64,000 nucleotides of DNA from JAATFS01 sp037145635. GTDB taxonomy: Bacteria > Pseudomonadota > Gammaproteobacteria > Xanthomonadales > Xanthomonadaceae. The notes under the pieces were generated by a model, which had not been told where the DNA came from, did no database searches, and saw only the letters and a list, made by a program, of their open reading frames with translations. The stretch lies in NCBI GenBank assembly GCA_037145635.1, contig JBBCXB010000005.1, forward strand, positions 186,001 through 250,000, given 5' to 3'. Each line of letters begins with the position of its first letter. Position 1 is the stretch's first letter. Positions 23,101-31,648 of the stretch are shown here, piece by piece. The position numbers and the translations under genes were made by a program.

Positions 23101-25011
23101 AGCAATGCCCGCGCCGACGCGGTGGGCGCGCTGGTGGCCGGTGCCGACGGCTCGGCTACCGGCGTCAACAGCACCGGCGTGGGTCGCCAGACCAACGTCA
23201 TCGGCGAGAACGGCGTGGCGCTGGGCTACAACACCTTCGTGCGCCAGAGCGGCCGCAACGGGGTGGCGCTCGGTGCCAACGCCGGCGCGTCCGGCGCCGA
23301 CTCGGTGGCGCTGGGCTCGGGCTCGCGCACCTACGAGGCCAACGTGGTCTCGGTGGGCAGCGGCAACGGCATCGGCGGCCCGGCGACGCGCCGCATCGTC
23401 AACGTCGGCGACGCGGTGGCCGCCACCGACGCGGTCAACAAGTCGCAGCTGGATGCGGCGACCGCCGAGTTCGAGGCCGCCACCGCCACCAGTGCGGCCA
23501 GCGGCACCGGCGTGGCCACCGCCAGCGGCAGCGACGCCACCGCGCAGGGGGCCGGCGCCACCGCCAGCGGCGCGCGCAGCGTGGCCATTGCCGCGCGCAG
23601 CACGGCCTCGGCGACTGGCGCCAGCGCGCTGGGGGTCGACAGCTCGGCCAGCGGCGTCAACAGCACCGCGATGGGGCGCCAGACCAACGTCATCGGCGAG
23701 AACGGCGTGGCCCTGGGCTACAACTCGTTCGTGCGCCAGAGTGGCCGCAACGCGGTGGCGCTCGGCGCCAATGCCGGCGCGTCCGGCGCCGACTCGGTGG
23801 CGCTGGGCTCGGGCTCGCGCACCTACGAGGCCAACGTGGTCTCGGTGGGCAGCGGCAACGGCGTCGGCGGCCCGGCGACGCGCCGGGTGGTCAACGTCGG
23901 CAGCGGCAGCCTCGCCGCCGGCAGCACCGATGCGATCAACGGTGGCCAGCTGTTCCAGTCGCTGAGCAACGTCGCCACCTTCCTCGGGGGTGGCGCGGCG
24001 CTGGGCGCGCAGGGCGTGTTCGTGGCGCCGACCTATGTGATCCAGGGCGGAAGTTACAACAACGTCGGCGCGGCGCTGAGCGCGCTGGACGGCAAGGTCA
24101 GCGAACTGGATGCGCGCACCGCCGGCACCGCCACCGTGCAGGCCCGTTCGGCACGGACCGCCAACGCCACGCTCGCCGCGGCCGAGGACGTGACCGCCCC
24201 CACCGCCGCGGCCGACCGCGTGGCGGCGGCGACCACCGGCGAGGCCGTGGCCACGCCGGCGTCCACGACCGTCGGCAGCGGCGCCCAGGCCAACGCCGCC
24301 AGCGGCACCGCGATCGGTGGCGACGCCTACGCGCACGGTCCCAACGACACCGCGATCGGCAGCAATGCCCGGGTCAACGCCGACGGCAGCACCGCGGTGG
24401 GCGCCAACACCACCATCGCCGCGGCCGCGACCAATGCCGTTGCGGTGGGCGAGAGCGCCAACGTCGGCGCGGCCTCCGGCACCGCGCTGGGCCAGGGCGC
24501 CTCGGTCACCGCCGAGGGCGCGGTGGCGCTGGGCCAGGGCGCGCTGGCCGACCGGGCCAATACCGTCTCGGTCGGCGCCGCCGGCAGCGAGCGCCAGGTG
24601 GTCAACGTCGCCGCCGGCACCGCCGCCACCGACGCGGTCAACGTGCAGCAGATGCAGGCCGGCGACACCCAGACCCTGAGTGCGGCCAACAGCTACGCGG
24701 ACGGCCGCTTCAACGCGCTGTCGGACACCTTCGACACCTACAAGGGCGAGATCGACGACCGCTTCCGCCGCCAGGACCGCCGCATCGACCGCCAGGGCGC
24801 GATGAACGCGGCGATGCTCAACATGGCCACCAGCGCCGCCGGCATCCGCACCCAGAACCGGGTCGGCGTCGGCGTCGGCTTCCAGAGCGGCGAGTCGGCG
24901 CTGTCGCTGGGCTACCAGCGTGCGATCAGCGACCGTGCCACGGTGACCCTGGGCGGCGCGTTCAGCGGCGACGACCAGTCGGTCGGCGTCGGCGCGGGCT
25001 TCGGCTGGTAA
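20110..25011 (+). CDS. xadA: trimeric autotransporter adhesin (YadA/XadA family)
   Basis: A 1633-residue type Vc secretion protein that trimerises in the outer membrane and displays a stalk for attachment. ATG 20110 is chosen because it begins the extended signal peptide region MNRIYRKVWNKSLGLWTVASE, cleaved near IAQ (about residue 60). The passenger is built of YadA-head repeats (A-x-A-x-G-x-x-A-x-A-L-G pattern) divided by five neck motifs (NTVSVG...GSERQITNVAAGTEGTDAVN type) at about residues 367-400, 697-733, 1077-1115, 1241-1285 and 1483-1517. The C-terminal about 105 residues form the anchor: a coiled coil with IDDRFRRQDRRIDRQGAMNAA and four beta strands ending GAGFGW. A hairpin follows the gene. 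It is transcribed toward the protease and xps genes. Confidence 0.94.
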   Translation: MNRIYRKVWNKSLGLWTVASELATAAGPGAVGAAALTDRRVPLGLSAAIALAIAGAGMCGAAIAQTVPASSAAPTATAAADAGTAAEDTGKYFQANGGSDSDLGAYADGDNALAAGEAANAYGQAATAIGNGANAQADHATAVGSNALASGQNSAAFGDNAQASGAASVAVGGVAVDENGEALLTVGGVPVDTGATSAGVGATAVGASAEASGFAASAYGVGAAAAGAQAAAFGAVSSAAGDYATAVGTQSTASGTSSVALGGPADLIPGLGLFVPTQASGEASAALGAGAIASGNYSTATGTLTEAAGLEATALGYFAYAPGAGASALGAESWASGDYSTALGFYSTALGDNSVALGANAVATRANTVSVGDAGSERQITNVAAGTEGTDAVNLDQLDAVSAVAGTTARLVAGSGDGTAVVEGEEGVAVGSNATAAGDYASAFGSSSYAASTGAVALGSGASATGDYANATGFNSVATGYGSVADGAFAQASGDYALAVGGEADASGAQSTALGAAAVASGDGALASGALSEASGTESLASGYFSTASGEGATAVGAESVANGTSSAAFGFAAEANANYATAFGGYASASGFNSTALGNFSIASGSSSLAVGGDAAATGDYSTATGQGSIASGYNSVAVGGALFGLLGTEASGEYSTALGGGAWAPGSNSTALGNAAEASGANAVALGADSIADRDNAVSVGGNGNQRQITHVAAGSEATDAVNLAQLQAVAEVAEGTNKYFQASGSDDSDAGAAVEGDNALAAGEASFAGADGATALGGGAQAIAVNATAVGFNALAAGEDAVALGDNAQALGQNSSAVGANALAADVGATATGAGAQASATYSTATGSEAVASDNQATANGFRSAASAVGATALGGYSESSGRLSSALGYGAVASSDYATAVGAASLASGASAVAVGEYSEATGNESVAVGGSSFSGLVPARASGTGAAAFGAGSWATEAYTTAVGWNAWADGANATALGQSAFARAANTLALGSNARADAVGALVAGADGSATGVNSTGVGRQTNVIGENGVALGYNTFVRQSGRNGVALGANAGASGADSVALGSGSRTYEANVVSVGSGNGIGGPATRRIVNVGDAVAATDAVNKSQLDAATAEFEAATATSAASGTGVATASGSDATAQGAGATASGARSVAIAARSTASATGASALGVDSSASGVNSTAMGRQTNVIGENGVALGYNSFVRQSGRNAVALGANAGASGADSVALGSGSRTYEANVVSVGSGNGVGGPATRRVVNVGSGSLAAGSTDAINGGQLFQSLSNVATFLGGGAALGAQGVFVAPTYVIQGGSYNNVGAALSALDGKVSELDARTAGTATVQARSARTANATLAAAEDVTAPTAAADRVAAATTGEAVATPASTTVGSGAQANAASGTAIGGDAYAHGPNDTAIGSNARVNADGSTAVGANTTIAAAATNAVAVGESANVGAASGTALGQGASVTAEGAVALGQGALADRANTVSVGAAGSERQVVNVAAGTAATDAVNVQQMQAGDTQTLSAANSYADGRFNALSDTFDTYKGEIDDRFRRQDRRIDRQGAMNAAMLNMATSAAGIRTQNRVGVGVGFQSGESALSLGYQRAISDRATVTLGGAFSGDDQSVGVGAGFGW
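23161..23408 (+). repeat. adhesin duplicated module, copy 1
   Basis: A 248-base segment encoding G-V-N-S-T-G-V-G-R-Q-T-N through the neck motif PATRRIVNVG. It is repeated 491 bases downstream with only scattered base changes. Confidence 0.85.
23652..23899 (+). repeat. adhesin duplicated module, copy 2
   Basis: Second copy of the 248-base head-plus-neck module (G-V-N-S-T-A-M-G-R-Q-T-N to PATRRVVNVG). The high nucleotide identity with copy 1 points to recent duplication or gene conversion within the stalk. Confidence 0.85.
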
Positions 25012-25018
25012 TCGCGCA

Positions 25019-25040
25019 GGCGGCGTCCGCGGACGCCGCC
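25019..25040. terminator. 22-bp perfect palindrome after the adhesin gene
   Basis: GGCGGCGTCC and its complement GGACGCCGCC separated by GC, 7 bases after the adhesin stop, followed by CGTGTTT. A likely terminator or mRNA-end hairpin between the adhesin and the protease. Confidence 0.65.
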
Positions 25041-25161
25041 CGTGTTTCGCAGGGCCCGAGGGGACGGGCAGGCAACCTTGGCTGGGCCGGCCAACGGATT
25101 CGCATGGAACGCCACGGCCGAACCGACACCTGATCGACGAAAAACCGAAGAGGACTTCAAC

Positions 25162-27033
25162 GTGATCGACAAGAACTTCCGTCTCAACCCGCTGGCCGGT
25201 GCCATCCTGCTGATGGCCCTGGGCGTTTCCGCCGCGCAGGCCGCGCCCCCGCTGCTCGCGCAGGAGCCGACCCGCTCCGCGCCGGCCGACGCCGCGTCCT
25301 CCAGCCGCCTGATCGTGCAGTACAAGGCCGGCACCCCGGCCGCCGGCGACCGCACCACCAAGCTGTCCACCGTGCAGTCGGCGGTGACCCGCTCCGGCGT
25401 GGCCGGCAGCAGCGCCCGCAGCAGCGCCGCCGCGCTGAAGGCGGACTACGTGCGCAAGCTCGGCATCGGTGCGGACCTGATCAAGCTGTCCGGCAAGCTC
25501 GACCGCGCCCAGCTGGCCAAGGTGGTGGCCGAGCTCAAGGCCGATCCGGCGGTGGCGTCGGTGCAGGTCGACCTCATGCGGCGCCCGGCCGACCTGCCGG
25601 CCGCCACGGTCACCCCGCAGCTGGTGCCCAACGACCCGTACTACGCGCAGTACCAGTGGCACCTGAGCAGCGCCACCGGCGGCATCAACGCGCCGGCGGC
25701 CTGGGACGTGTCGCAGGGCGAAGGCGTGGTGGTGGCGGTGCTCGACACCGGCATCCTGCCGGCGCACCCGGACTTCGCCGGCAACCTGCTGCAGGGCTAC
25801 GACTTCATCAGCGACAGCTTCGTCTCCCGCCGCGCCACCGACGCGCGCGTGCCCGGCGCGCTGGACTACGGCGACTGGAACCCGGTGGCGGGCGAGTGCT
25901 ACACCGGCTCGCCGGTGTCCAACTCCAGCTGGCACGGCACCCATGTGTCCGGCACCATCGCCGAGGCCACCAACAATGGGGTCGGCATGGCCGGCGTCGC
26001 CTTCAAGTCGACGGTGCTGCCGGTGCGCGTGCTCGGCCGCTGCGGCGGCTACACCTCGGATATCGCCGACGCCATCGTCTGGGCCTCGGGCGGCAGCGTC
26101 GACGGCGTGCCGGCCAACGCCAACCCGGCCGAGGTCATCAACATGAGCCTGGGCGGCGAAGGCGCCTGCGACGCGGCGACCCAGACCGCGATCAATCAGG
26201 CGGTGTCGCGCGGCACCACCGTGGTGGTGGCGGCCGGCAACGACAGCGACGACGCGGCCAACTATTCGCCGGCCAGCTGCGACAACGTCATCGCGGTGGG
26301 CGCCACCCGCATCACCGGCGGCATCACCTACTACTCCAACTACGGCCAGAAGGTGGACCTGTCCGGTCCCGGCGGCGGCGGCAGCGTCGACGGCAACCCG
26401 GGCGGCTACGTCTGGCAGGCCGGCTACACCGGCACCACCACGCCGACCTCCGGCGCCTACACCTACTCCGGCAAGGGCGGCACCTCGATGGCCTCGCCAC
26501 ACGTGGCCGCGGTGGTGGCGCTGGTGCAGAGCGCGGTGAGCGCGGCCGGCGAGGCGCCACTGACGCCGGCGGCGGTGGAGACGCTGCTCAAGCAGACCGC
26601 GCGTCCGTTCCCGGTGGCGCCGCCCAGCGCCACCCCGATCGGCACCGGCATCGTCGACGCCAAGGCCGCGCTGGACGAGGCGTTGGCGGTGCCGTGCGAC
26701 CCGCAGACCGAGACCTGCGCACCCGAAGCCGTCGAGCTCACCAACAAGGCCGCCATCGGCGGGCTCACGGGCGAAGCCGGCAGCGAGACCCTGTACAGCT
26801 TCACCGCCGAGGCCGGCAAGGTGCTGAGCTTCATGACCTACGGCGGCACCGGCGATGTCTCGCTGTACGTGAGCCTGGAGGCCGAGCCGAGCGCGAGCCG
26901 CTACGACGCCAAGTCGACGCGGCCGGGCAACAGCGAGACCGTGCGCTTCACCGCGCCCAAGGCCGGCACGTACTACATCAAGCTGGTGGGCGAGGCCTTC
27001 TACAGCAAGGTGAGCATCGTCGCGCGGCAGTGA
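25162..27033 (+). CDS. secreted subtilisin-like serine protease (S8) with PPC domain
   Basis: A 623-residue extracellular protease. The GTG at 25162 (MIDKNFRLNPLAGA) is chosen because AGAGGA stands 8 bases or so upstream and it yields a clean signal peptide (cleavage near AQA, about residue 27). An I9-like propeptide region follows (about 45-150). The catalytic triad is Asp195 (VLDTGI), His258 (HGTHVSGT) and Ser442 (GTSMASPH). Paired cysteines in the catalytic domain suggest disulfides. The C-terminal about 95 residues form a bacterial pre-peptidase C-terminal (PPC) domain (ETLYSFTAEAGKVL through TYYIKLVGE). This build is typical of Xanthomonas exoproteases exported by the Xps system, whose genes start 132 bases downstream behind a strong terminator. 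Confidence 0.93.
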   Translation: MIDKNFRLNPLAGAILLMALGVSAAQAAPPLLAQEPTRSAPADAASSSRLIVQYKAGTPAAGDRTTKLSTVQSAVTRSGVAGSSARSSAAALKADYVRKLGIGADLIKLSGKLDRAQLAKVVAELKADPAVASVQVDLMRRPADLPAATVTPQLVPNDPYYAQYQWHLSSATGGINAPAAWDVSQGEGVVVAVLDTGILPAHPDFAGNLLQGYDFISDSFVSRRATDARVPGALDYGDWNPVAGECYTGSPVSNSSWHGTHVSGTIAEATNNGVGMAGVAFKSTVLPVRVLGRCGGYTSDIADAIVWASGGSVDGVPANANPAEVINMSLGGEGACDAATQTAINQAVSRGTTVVVAAGNDSDDAANYSPASCDNVIAVGATRITGGITYYSNYGQKVDLSGPGGGGSVDGNPGGYVWQAGYTGTTTPTSGAYTYSGKGGTSMASPHVAAVVALVQSAVSAAGEAPLTPAAVETLLKQTARPFPVAPPSATPIGTGIVDAKAALDEALAVPCDPQTETCAPEAVELTNKAAIGGLTGEAGSETLYSFTAEAGKVLSFMTYGGTGDVSLYVSLEAEPSASRYDAKSTRPGNSETVRFTAPKAGTYYIKLVGEAFYSKVSIVARQ

Positions 27034-27057
27034 CCGCACACGACAGCCGCGTGACAG

Positions 27058-27091
27058 CAGACCCCGGTTCATGACCGGGGTCTGTTTTTTT
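27058..27091 (+). terminator. rho-independent terminator of the serine protease gene
   Basis: An 11-bp perfect stem CAGACCCCGGT / ACCGGGGTCTG, 5-base loop, then seven T residues (27085-27091). It separates the protease gene from xpsE. Confidence 0.95.
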
Positions 27092-27164
27092 GGCGTCCAC
27101 CGTCGCGATCGGTGGGATCGCCGCGACAAACTGCTAAAGTCGCCACGAACCTAGGGAGGGTGTC

Positions 27165-28892
27165 GTGAGCGCGGTTGCCTTGGATCCTGTCGAAAGCCGG
27201 AGTGCGGAGACACGCATCGTCGACGCGTTGCTGGAGCGGCGCCGTCTCAAGGACGGCGACCTGTTGCGCGCGCGCCAGTTGCAGGCCGAGTCCGGCCTGG
27301 GCCTGCTCGCGCTGCTGGGCCGCCTCGGGCTGGTGTCCGAGCGCGACCATGCCGAGACCTGCGCCGAGGTGATGGCGCTGCCGCTGCTGGACGCCAAGCA
27401 GGTGCCCGATGCCTCGCCGGAGATGCTGCCCGAGATCCAGGCGCTGTCGCCGCGCTTCCTGAAGCAGTTCCATGTCTGCCCGCTCGGCGAACAGGGCGGC
27501 AGCGTCGAGCTGTGGGTGGCCGACCCGTTCGACCCGTACGCGATCGACGCGGTGCGCCTGGCCAGCGGCTGCGAAGTGCGGCTGCAGGTGGGCCTGCGCT
27601 CGGAGATCGACGACCTGATCGAGCGCTGGTACGGCCAGGGCCGCAGCGCGATGGGCACCATCGTCGAGACCGCCGACGGCGAGTCCGGCGCCACCGACGA
27701 CATCGAGCAGCTGCGCGACCTGGCCTCCGAGGCGCCGGTGATCCGGCTGGTCAACCTGGTGATCCAGCACGCGGTGGAGCTGCGCGCCTCCGACATCCAC
27801 ATCGAGCCGTTCGAGAACCGGCTCAAGGTGCGCTACCGCGTCGACGGCGTGCTGGTCGAGGGCGAGAGCCCGCCGGCCAAGCTGACCGCCGCGGTGATCA
27901 GCCGCATCAAGATCATGGCCAAGCTCAACATCGCCGAGCGCCGGCTGCCGCAGGACGGACGCATCATGCTGCGGGTGCAGGGCAAGGAGCTGGACCTGCG
28001 CGTGAGCACCGTGCCGACCGCGCATGGCGAGAGCGTGGTGATGCGCCTGCTCGACCGCGAGACGGTGGTGTTCGACTTCCACCGGCTCGGCTTCACCGAG
28101 GCGTTCCTGCCGCAGTTCCGCAAGGTGCTGGAACAGCCGCACGGCATCCTGCTGGTCACCGGCCCGACCGGCTCGGGCAAGACCACCACGCTGTACACCG
28201 CGCTGAGCCAGCTCAACACCGCCGACGTCAAGATCATCACCGTCGAGGATCCGGTCGAGTACCAGATCGAGGGCATCAACCAGATCCAGGCCAAGCCGCA
28301 GATCGGGCTGGATTTCGCCAATGCGCTGCGCAGCATCGTGCGCCAGGACCCGGACATCATCATGATCGGCGAGATGCGCGACCTGGAGACGGCGCGCATC
28401 GCGATCCAGTCCGCGCTCACCGGCCACCTGGTGCTGTCCACGCTGCACACCAACAACGCCGCCGGCGGCATCACCCGCCTGCTCGACATGGGCGTGGAGG
28501 ACTACCTGCTGACCTCCACCATCAACGGCATCCTCGCCCAGCGCCTGGTGCGGCGGCTGGAGCCCACGCATGCCGAGCGCTACCCGGCCTCGCCGGAGGA
28601 GATCGAGAAGTTCGACCTGCGCCGGCTGCAGCCGGAGGGCGAGATCTGCCTGTACCGCGCGCGCGCCTCGGCGCTGGCGCCCACCGGCTACCTGGGCCGT
28701 ACCACCATCGTCGAGTTCCTGGTGATGAACGACGAGCTGCGGCGCGCGGTGATGCGCCGCGCCGGCATGGGCGAGATCGAGCAGCTGGCACGCCAGGCCG
28801 GCATGCGCACGATGTACGAGGACGGCCTGGACAAGGCCCTGCGCGGCGAGACCACGATCGAGGAAGTGCTGCGGGTGACCGAGGATGCGTGA
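27165..28892 (+). CDS. xpsE: type II secretion ATPase XpsE (GspE)
   Basis: A 575-residue cytoplasmic ATPase that powers the Xps type II secretion machine. It starts with GTG 27165 behind GGGAGGGT. An N-terminal GspE-N/MshEN-like domain (about 15-100) contacts XpsL. The motor domain has Walker A GPTGSGKTTT (from residue 333), Asp box and Walker B region around IIMIGEMRD (about 400-406), and the His box ALTGHLVLSTLHTNNA. Odd: the zinc-binding tetracysteine loop present in most GspE proteins is missing. The segment between RRLEPTHAERY and GYLGRTTIVEFL holds a single Cys. First gene of xpsEFGHIJKLMND. Confidence 0.96.
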   Translation: MSAVALDPVESRSAETRIVDALLERRRLKDGDLLRARQLQAESGLGLLALLGRLGLVSERDHAETCAEVMALPLLDAKQVPDASPEMLPEIQALSPRFLKQFHVCPLGEQGGSVELWVADPFDPYAIDAVRLASGCEVRLQVGLRSEIDDLIERWYGQGRSAMGTIVETADGESGATDDIEQLRDLASEAPVIRLVNLVIQHAVELRASDIHIEPFENRLKVRYRVDGVLVEGESPPAKLTAAVISRIKIMAKLNIAERRLPQDGRIMLRVQGKELDLRVSTVPTAHGESVVMRLLDRETVVFDFHRLGFTEAFLPQFRKVLEQPHGILLVTGPTGSGKTTTLYTALSQLNTADVKIITVEDPVEYQIEGINQIQAKPQIGLDFANALRSIVRQDPDIIMIGEMRDLETARIAIQSALTGHLVLSTLHTNNAAGGITRLLDMGVEDYLLTSTINGILAQRLVRRLEPTHAERYPASPEEIEKFDLRRLQPEGEICLYRARASALAPTGYLGRTTIVEFLVMNDELRRAVMRRAGMGEIEQLARQAGMRTMYEDGLDKALRGETTIEEVLRVTEDA

Positions 28893-28961
28893 CCGCCGCC
28901 GGGATGCATGCGGGCGCCGCGGCGGCGCCCGGGCCGGGTCGCGGAACGCCGGGGCCTGACC

Positions 28962-30179
28962 ATGCCGTTGTACCGCTACAAGGCGCTGGACGCGCATGGC
29001 GAGATGCTCGACGGCCAGATGGAGGCGGCCAGCGATGCCGAGGTGATCGCGCGGCTGCAGGAGCAGGGCCACCTGCCGGTGGAGGCGCGCCTGGCCACCG
29101 GCGACGCCGCCGCGCCGTCGCTGCGCAGCCTGCTGCGCAAGAAGCCGTTCGACGCCACCGCGCTGGTGCAGTTCACCCAGCAGCTGGCCACGCTGATCGG
29201 GGCCGGGCAGCCGCTGGACCGCGCGCTGTCGATCCTGATGGACCTGCCCGAGGACGAGAAGAGCCGGCGCATCATCGGCGACATCCGCGACACCGTGCGC
29301 GGCGGCGCGCCGCTGTCGAGCGCGCTGGAGCGCCAGCACGGGCTGTTCTCGCGGCTGTACATCAACATGGTGCGCGCCGGCGAGGCCGGCGGCAGCCTGC
29401 ACGACACCCTGCAGCGGCTGGCCGACTACCTGGAGCGCAGCCGCGAGCTGCGCGGCAAGGTGATCAACGCGCTGATCTACCCGGCGATCCTGCTGGCGGT
29501 GGTGGGCTGCGCGCTGCTGTTCCTGCTCGGCTACGTGGTGCCGCAGTTCGCGCAGATGTACGAGAGCCTGGACGTGGCGCTGCCGTGGTTCACCCAGGCG
29601 GTGCTGTCGGTGGGGCTGTTCGTGCGCGACTGGTGGATCGCGCTGCTGGTGGTGCCGGGACTGGCCGCGATCTGGCTCGAGCGCAAGCGCCGCGACGCCG
29701 CGTTCCGCGCCGCGCTCGACGCCTGGCTGCTGCGCCAGCGCCTGATCGGGCCGCTGATCGCCCGGCTGGAGACCGCGCGCCTGAGCCGCACCCTCGGCAC
29801 GCTGCTGCGCAACGGCGTGCCGCTGCTCTCGGCGCTGGGCATCGCCCGCAACGTGCTGTCCAACCTGGCGCTGACCGAGGACGTCGGCAACGCCGCCGAG
29901 GACGTCAAGAACGGCCACGGGCTGGCGTCGTCGCTGGCACGCGGCAAGCGCATCCCGCGTCTGGCGCTGCAGATGATCCAGGTCGGCGAGGAATCCGGCG
30001 CGCTGGACGTGATGCTGCTCAAGACCGCCGACACCTTCGAGCAGGAGACCGCGCAGGCGATCGACCGCATGCTCGCCGCGCTGGTGCCGCTGATCACCCT
30101 GGTGCTGGCCTCGGTGGTGGGGCTGGTGATCATCTCCGTGCTGGTGCCGCTGTACGACCTGACCAATGCGATCGGCTGA
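28962..30179 (+). CDS. xpsF: type II secretion inner-membrane platform protein XpsF (GspF)
   Basis: A 405-residue platform protein. ATG 28962 gives the usual start MPLYRYKALDAHG. It has two repeated cytoplasmic domains (about 65-190 and 270-390), each with the GspF motif (FTQQLATLIGAGQPLDRAL and ARLSRTLGTLLRNGVPLLSAL), and three membrane segments (about 170-190, 215-240 and 375-395). It links the XpsE motor to pseudopilus assembly. A 69-base gap separates it from xpsE. Confidence 0.95.
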   Translation: MPLYRYKALDAHGEMLDGQMEAASDAEVIARLQEQGHLPVEARLATGDAAAPSLRSLLRKKPFDATALVQFTQQLATLIGAGQPLDRALSILMDLPEDEKSRRIIGDIRDTVRGGAPLSSALERQHGLFSRLYINMVRAGEAGGSLHDTLQRLADYLERSRELRGKVINALIYPAILLAVVGCALLFLLGYVVPQFAQMYESLDVALPWFTQAVLSVGLFVRDWWIALLVVPGLAAIWLERKRRDAAFRAALDAWLLRQRLIGPLIARLETARLSRTLGTLLRNGVPLLSALGIARNVLSNLALTEDVGNAAEDVKNGHGLASSLARGKRIPRLALQMIQVGEESGALDVMLLKTADTFEQETAQAIDRMLAALVPLITLVLASVVGLVIISVLVPLYDLTNAIG

Positions 30180-30292
30180 GCCGCCACGCGCGTGCGCGCT
30201 GGTGCCGCCGCCCGCCCCGAACGCCGCCGCGCCCGTCGCGCCCGGCGCCTCCGCATCCCGCAACAGTTCCATCCCGTGAAAGGACATCCGCA

Positions 30293-30727
30293 ATGGCCAA
30301 CAAACGTTCCCTGACCCGTTCGCCCTCCGCCGCCCGCCAGGCCGGCATGAGCCTGCTGGAGATCATCATCGTCATCGTGCTGATCGGCGCGGTGCTCACC
30401 CTGGTCGGCAGCCGCGTGCTCGGCGGCGCCGACCGCGGCAAGGCCAACCTGGCCAAGTCGCAGATCCAGACCCTGGCCGGCAAGGTCGAGAACTTCCAGC
30501 TCGATACCGGCAAGCTGCCGTCCAAGCTCGACGACCTGGTCACCCAGCCCGGCGGCAGCAGCGGCTGGCTGGGGCCGTATGCCAAGCCGGCCGAGCTCAA
30601 CGACCCGTGGGGCCATGCGATCGAGTACCGCGCGCCGGGCGAGGGCCAGCCGTTCGACCTGATCAGCCTGGGCAAGGACGGCCGCCCCGGCGGCAGCAGC
30701 TACGACGGCGACATCAAGTACGAGTGA
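30293..30727 (+). CDS. xpsG: major pseudopilin XpsG (GspG)
   Basis: A 144-residue major pseudopilin that forms the secretion pseudopilus. It has the prepilin peptidase site G-MSLLEIII (cut after residue 18, Glu at +5), a hydrophobic N-helix, and the GspG C-terminal core with LPSKLDDLV, WGHAIEYR, and LISLGKDGRPGGSSYDGDI, whose Asp residues form the calcium site of this family. AAAGGA precedes the start. No prepilin peptidase gene is in the window. Confidence 0.95.
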   Translation: MANKRSLTRSPSAARQAGMSLLEIIIVIVLIGAVLTLVGSRVLGGADRGKANLAKSQIQTLAGKVENFQLDTGKLPSKLDDLVTQPGGSSGWLGPYAKPAELNDPWGHAIEYRAPGEGQPFDLISLGKDGRPGGSSYDGDIKYE

Positions 30728-30731
30728 GCCG

Positions 30732-31238
30732 GTGACCCGTGCCCGATCGTCGCGTCCGGTCCGCGCGCGCCCCGTGGCGCCGCGCGCACGCATGCGCGGC
30801 GTCACCCTGCTGGAAATGCTGCTGGTGATCGGCCTGATCGCGGTCGCCGGGCTGCTGGCGGCCGCGGTGCTGACCGGCGGCATCGAGGGCATGCGGCTGC
30901 GCTCCGGCGGCAAGGAGATCGCCTCGCAGCTGCGCTACACGCGCACCCAGGCGATCGCCTCCGGCACGCCGCAACGGTTTTTGATCGATCCGCAGCAGCG
31001 GCGCTGGCAGGCGCCCGGTGGCCGCCACGGCGAGCTGCCCGCGGCGATGACGGTGCGCTTCACCGGCGCGCGCCAGGTGCAGGCGCGCGAAGGCGAGGGA
31101 GCCGTGCAGTTCTTTCCCGACGGCGCCGCCACCGGCGGCCGCATCGACCTGACGATCAAGGACGCGAGCTGGCGCATCGACGTGGGCTGGATCACCGGCG
31201 AGGTGCGGTCCGGGCCGCTGGAGCGCGCGCGCCCATGA
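30732..31238 (+). CDS. xpsH: minor pseudopilin XpsH (GspH)
   Basis: A 168-residue minor pseudopilin with a cleavage site G-VTLLEMLLV after an Arg-rich leader. GTG 30732 is used here; an ATG at 30792 would leave only a 3-residue leader and is less likely. The C-terminal part ends WRIDVGWITGEVRS, a beta-rich GspH fold. Four bases separate it from xpsG and it overlaps xpsI by 4. Confidence 0.9.
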   Translation: MTRARSSRPVRARPVAPRARMRGVTLLEMLLVIGLIAVAGLLAAAVLTGGIEGMRLRSGGKEIASQLRYTRTQAIASGTPQRFLIDPQQRRWQAPGGRHGELPAAMTVRFTGARQVQAREGEGAVQFFPDGAATGGRIDLTIKDASWRIDVGWITGEVRSGPLERARP

Positions 31239-31648
31239 GATCGCAGCGCGGCTATACGCTGATCGAGGTGATCGTCGCCTTCGCGCTGCTGGCGCTGGCG
31301 CTGGCGTTGCTGCTGGGCGCCCTGTCCGGCGGCGCGCGCCAGGTGCGCAACGCCGGCGAGATCAGCCGCGCCACCCTGCATGCGCAGTCGCTGCTGGCGG
31401 TGCAGGGCGTGGCGGCGCCGCTGCGGCCGCAGCGCGAGCAGGGCGAGTTCGAGGGCGGGCACTACCACTGGACGCTCGACGTGGCGCCCTACGCCGATCC
31501 GCAGCAGCCCCCGGACGCGCCGCTCCAGCCCGGCGCGCCGAGCCTGCTGCAGCTGACCCTGGTGGTGAGCTGGGGCGAGGCCGAGGCCCAGCGCCTGCAG
31601 TGGCGCACGCTGCGGCTGGTCACCGCCGCGCCGGGCGGTGCGCCGTGA
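31235..31648 (+). CDS. xpsI: minor pseudopilin XpsI (GspI)
   Basis: A 137-residue minor pseudopilin with a short leader MRSQRG and then YTLIEVIVAFALLALAL, the standard class III signal. The C-terminal domain ends with LQLTLVVSWGEAEAQRLQWRTLRL, typical of GspI. In the family it forms the pseudopilus tip with J and K. Coupled to both neighbours by 4-base overlaps. Confidence 0.92.
   Translation: MRSQRGYTLIEVIVAFALLALALALLLGALSGGARQVRNAGEISRATLHAQSLLAVQGVAAPLRPQREQGEFEGGHYHWTLDVAPYADPQQPPDAPLQPGAPSLLQLTLVVSWGEAEAQRLQWRTLRLVTAAPGGAP

Noticed and set aside
19933..27129. A 7.2-kb minus-strand open frame opposite the adhesin and protease genes
   Set aside because: Its repeats mirror the adhesin repeats in reverse. 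The plus strand has a signal peptide, neck motifs, anchor and catalytic triad, so this is a shadow.
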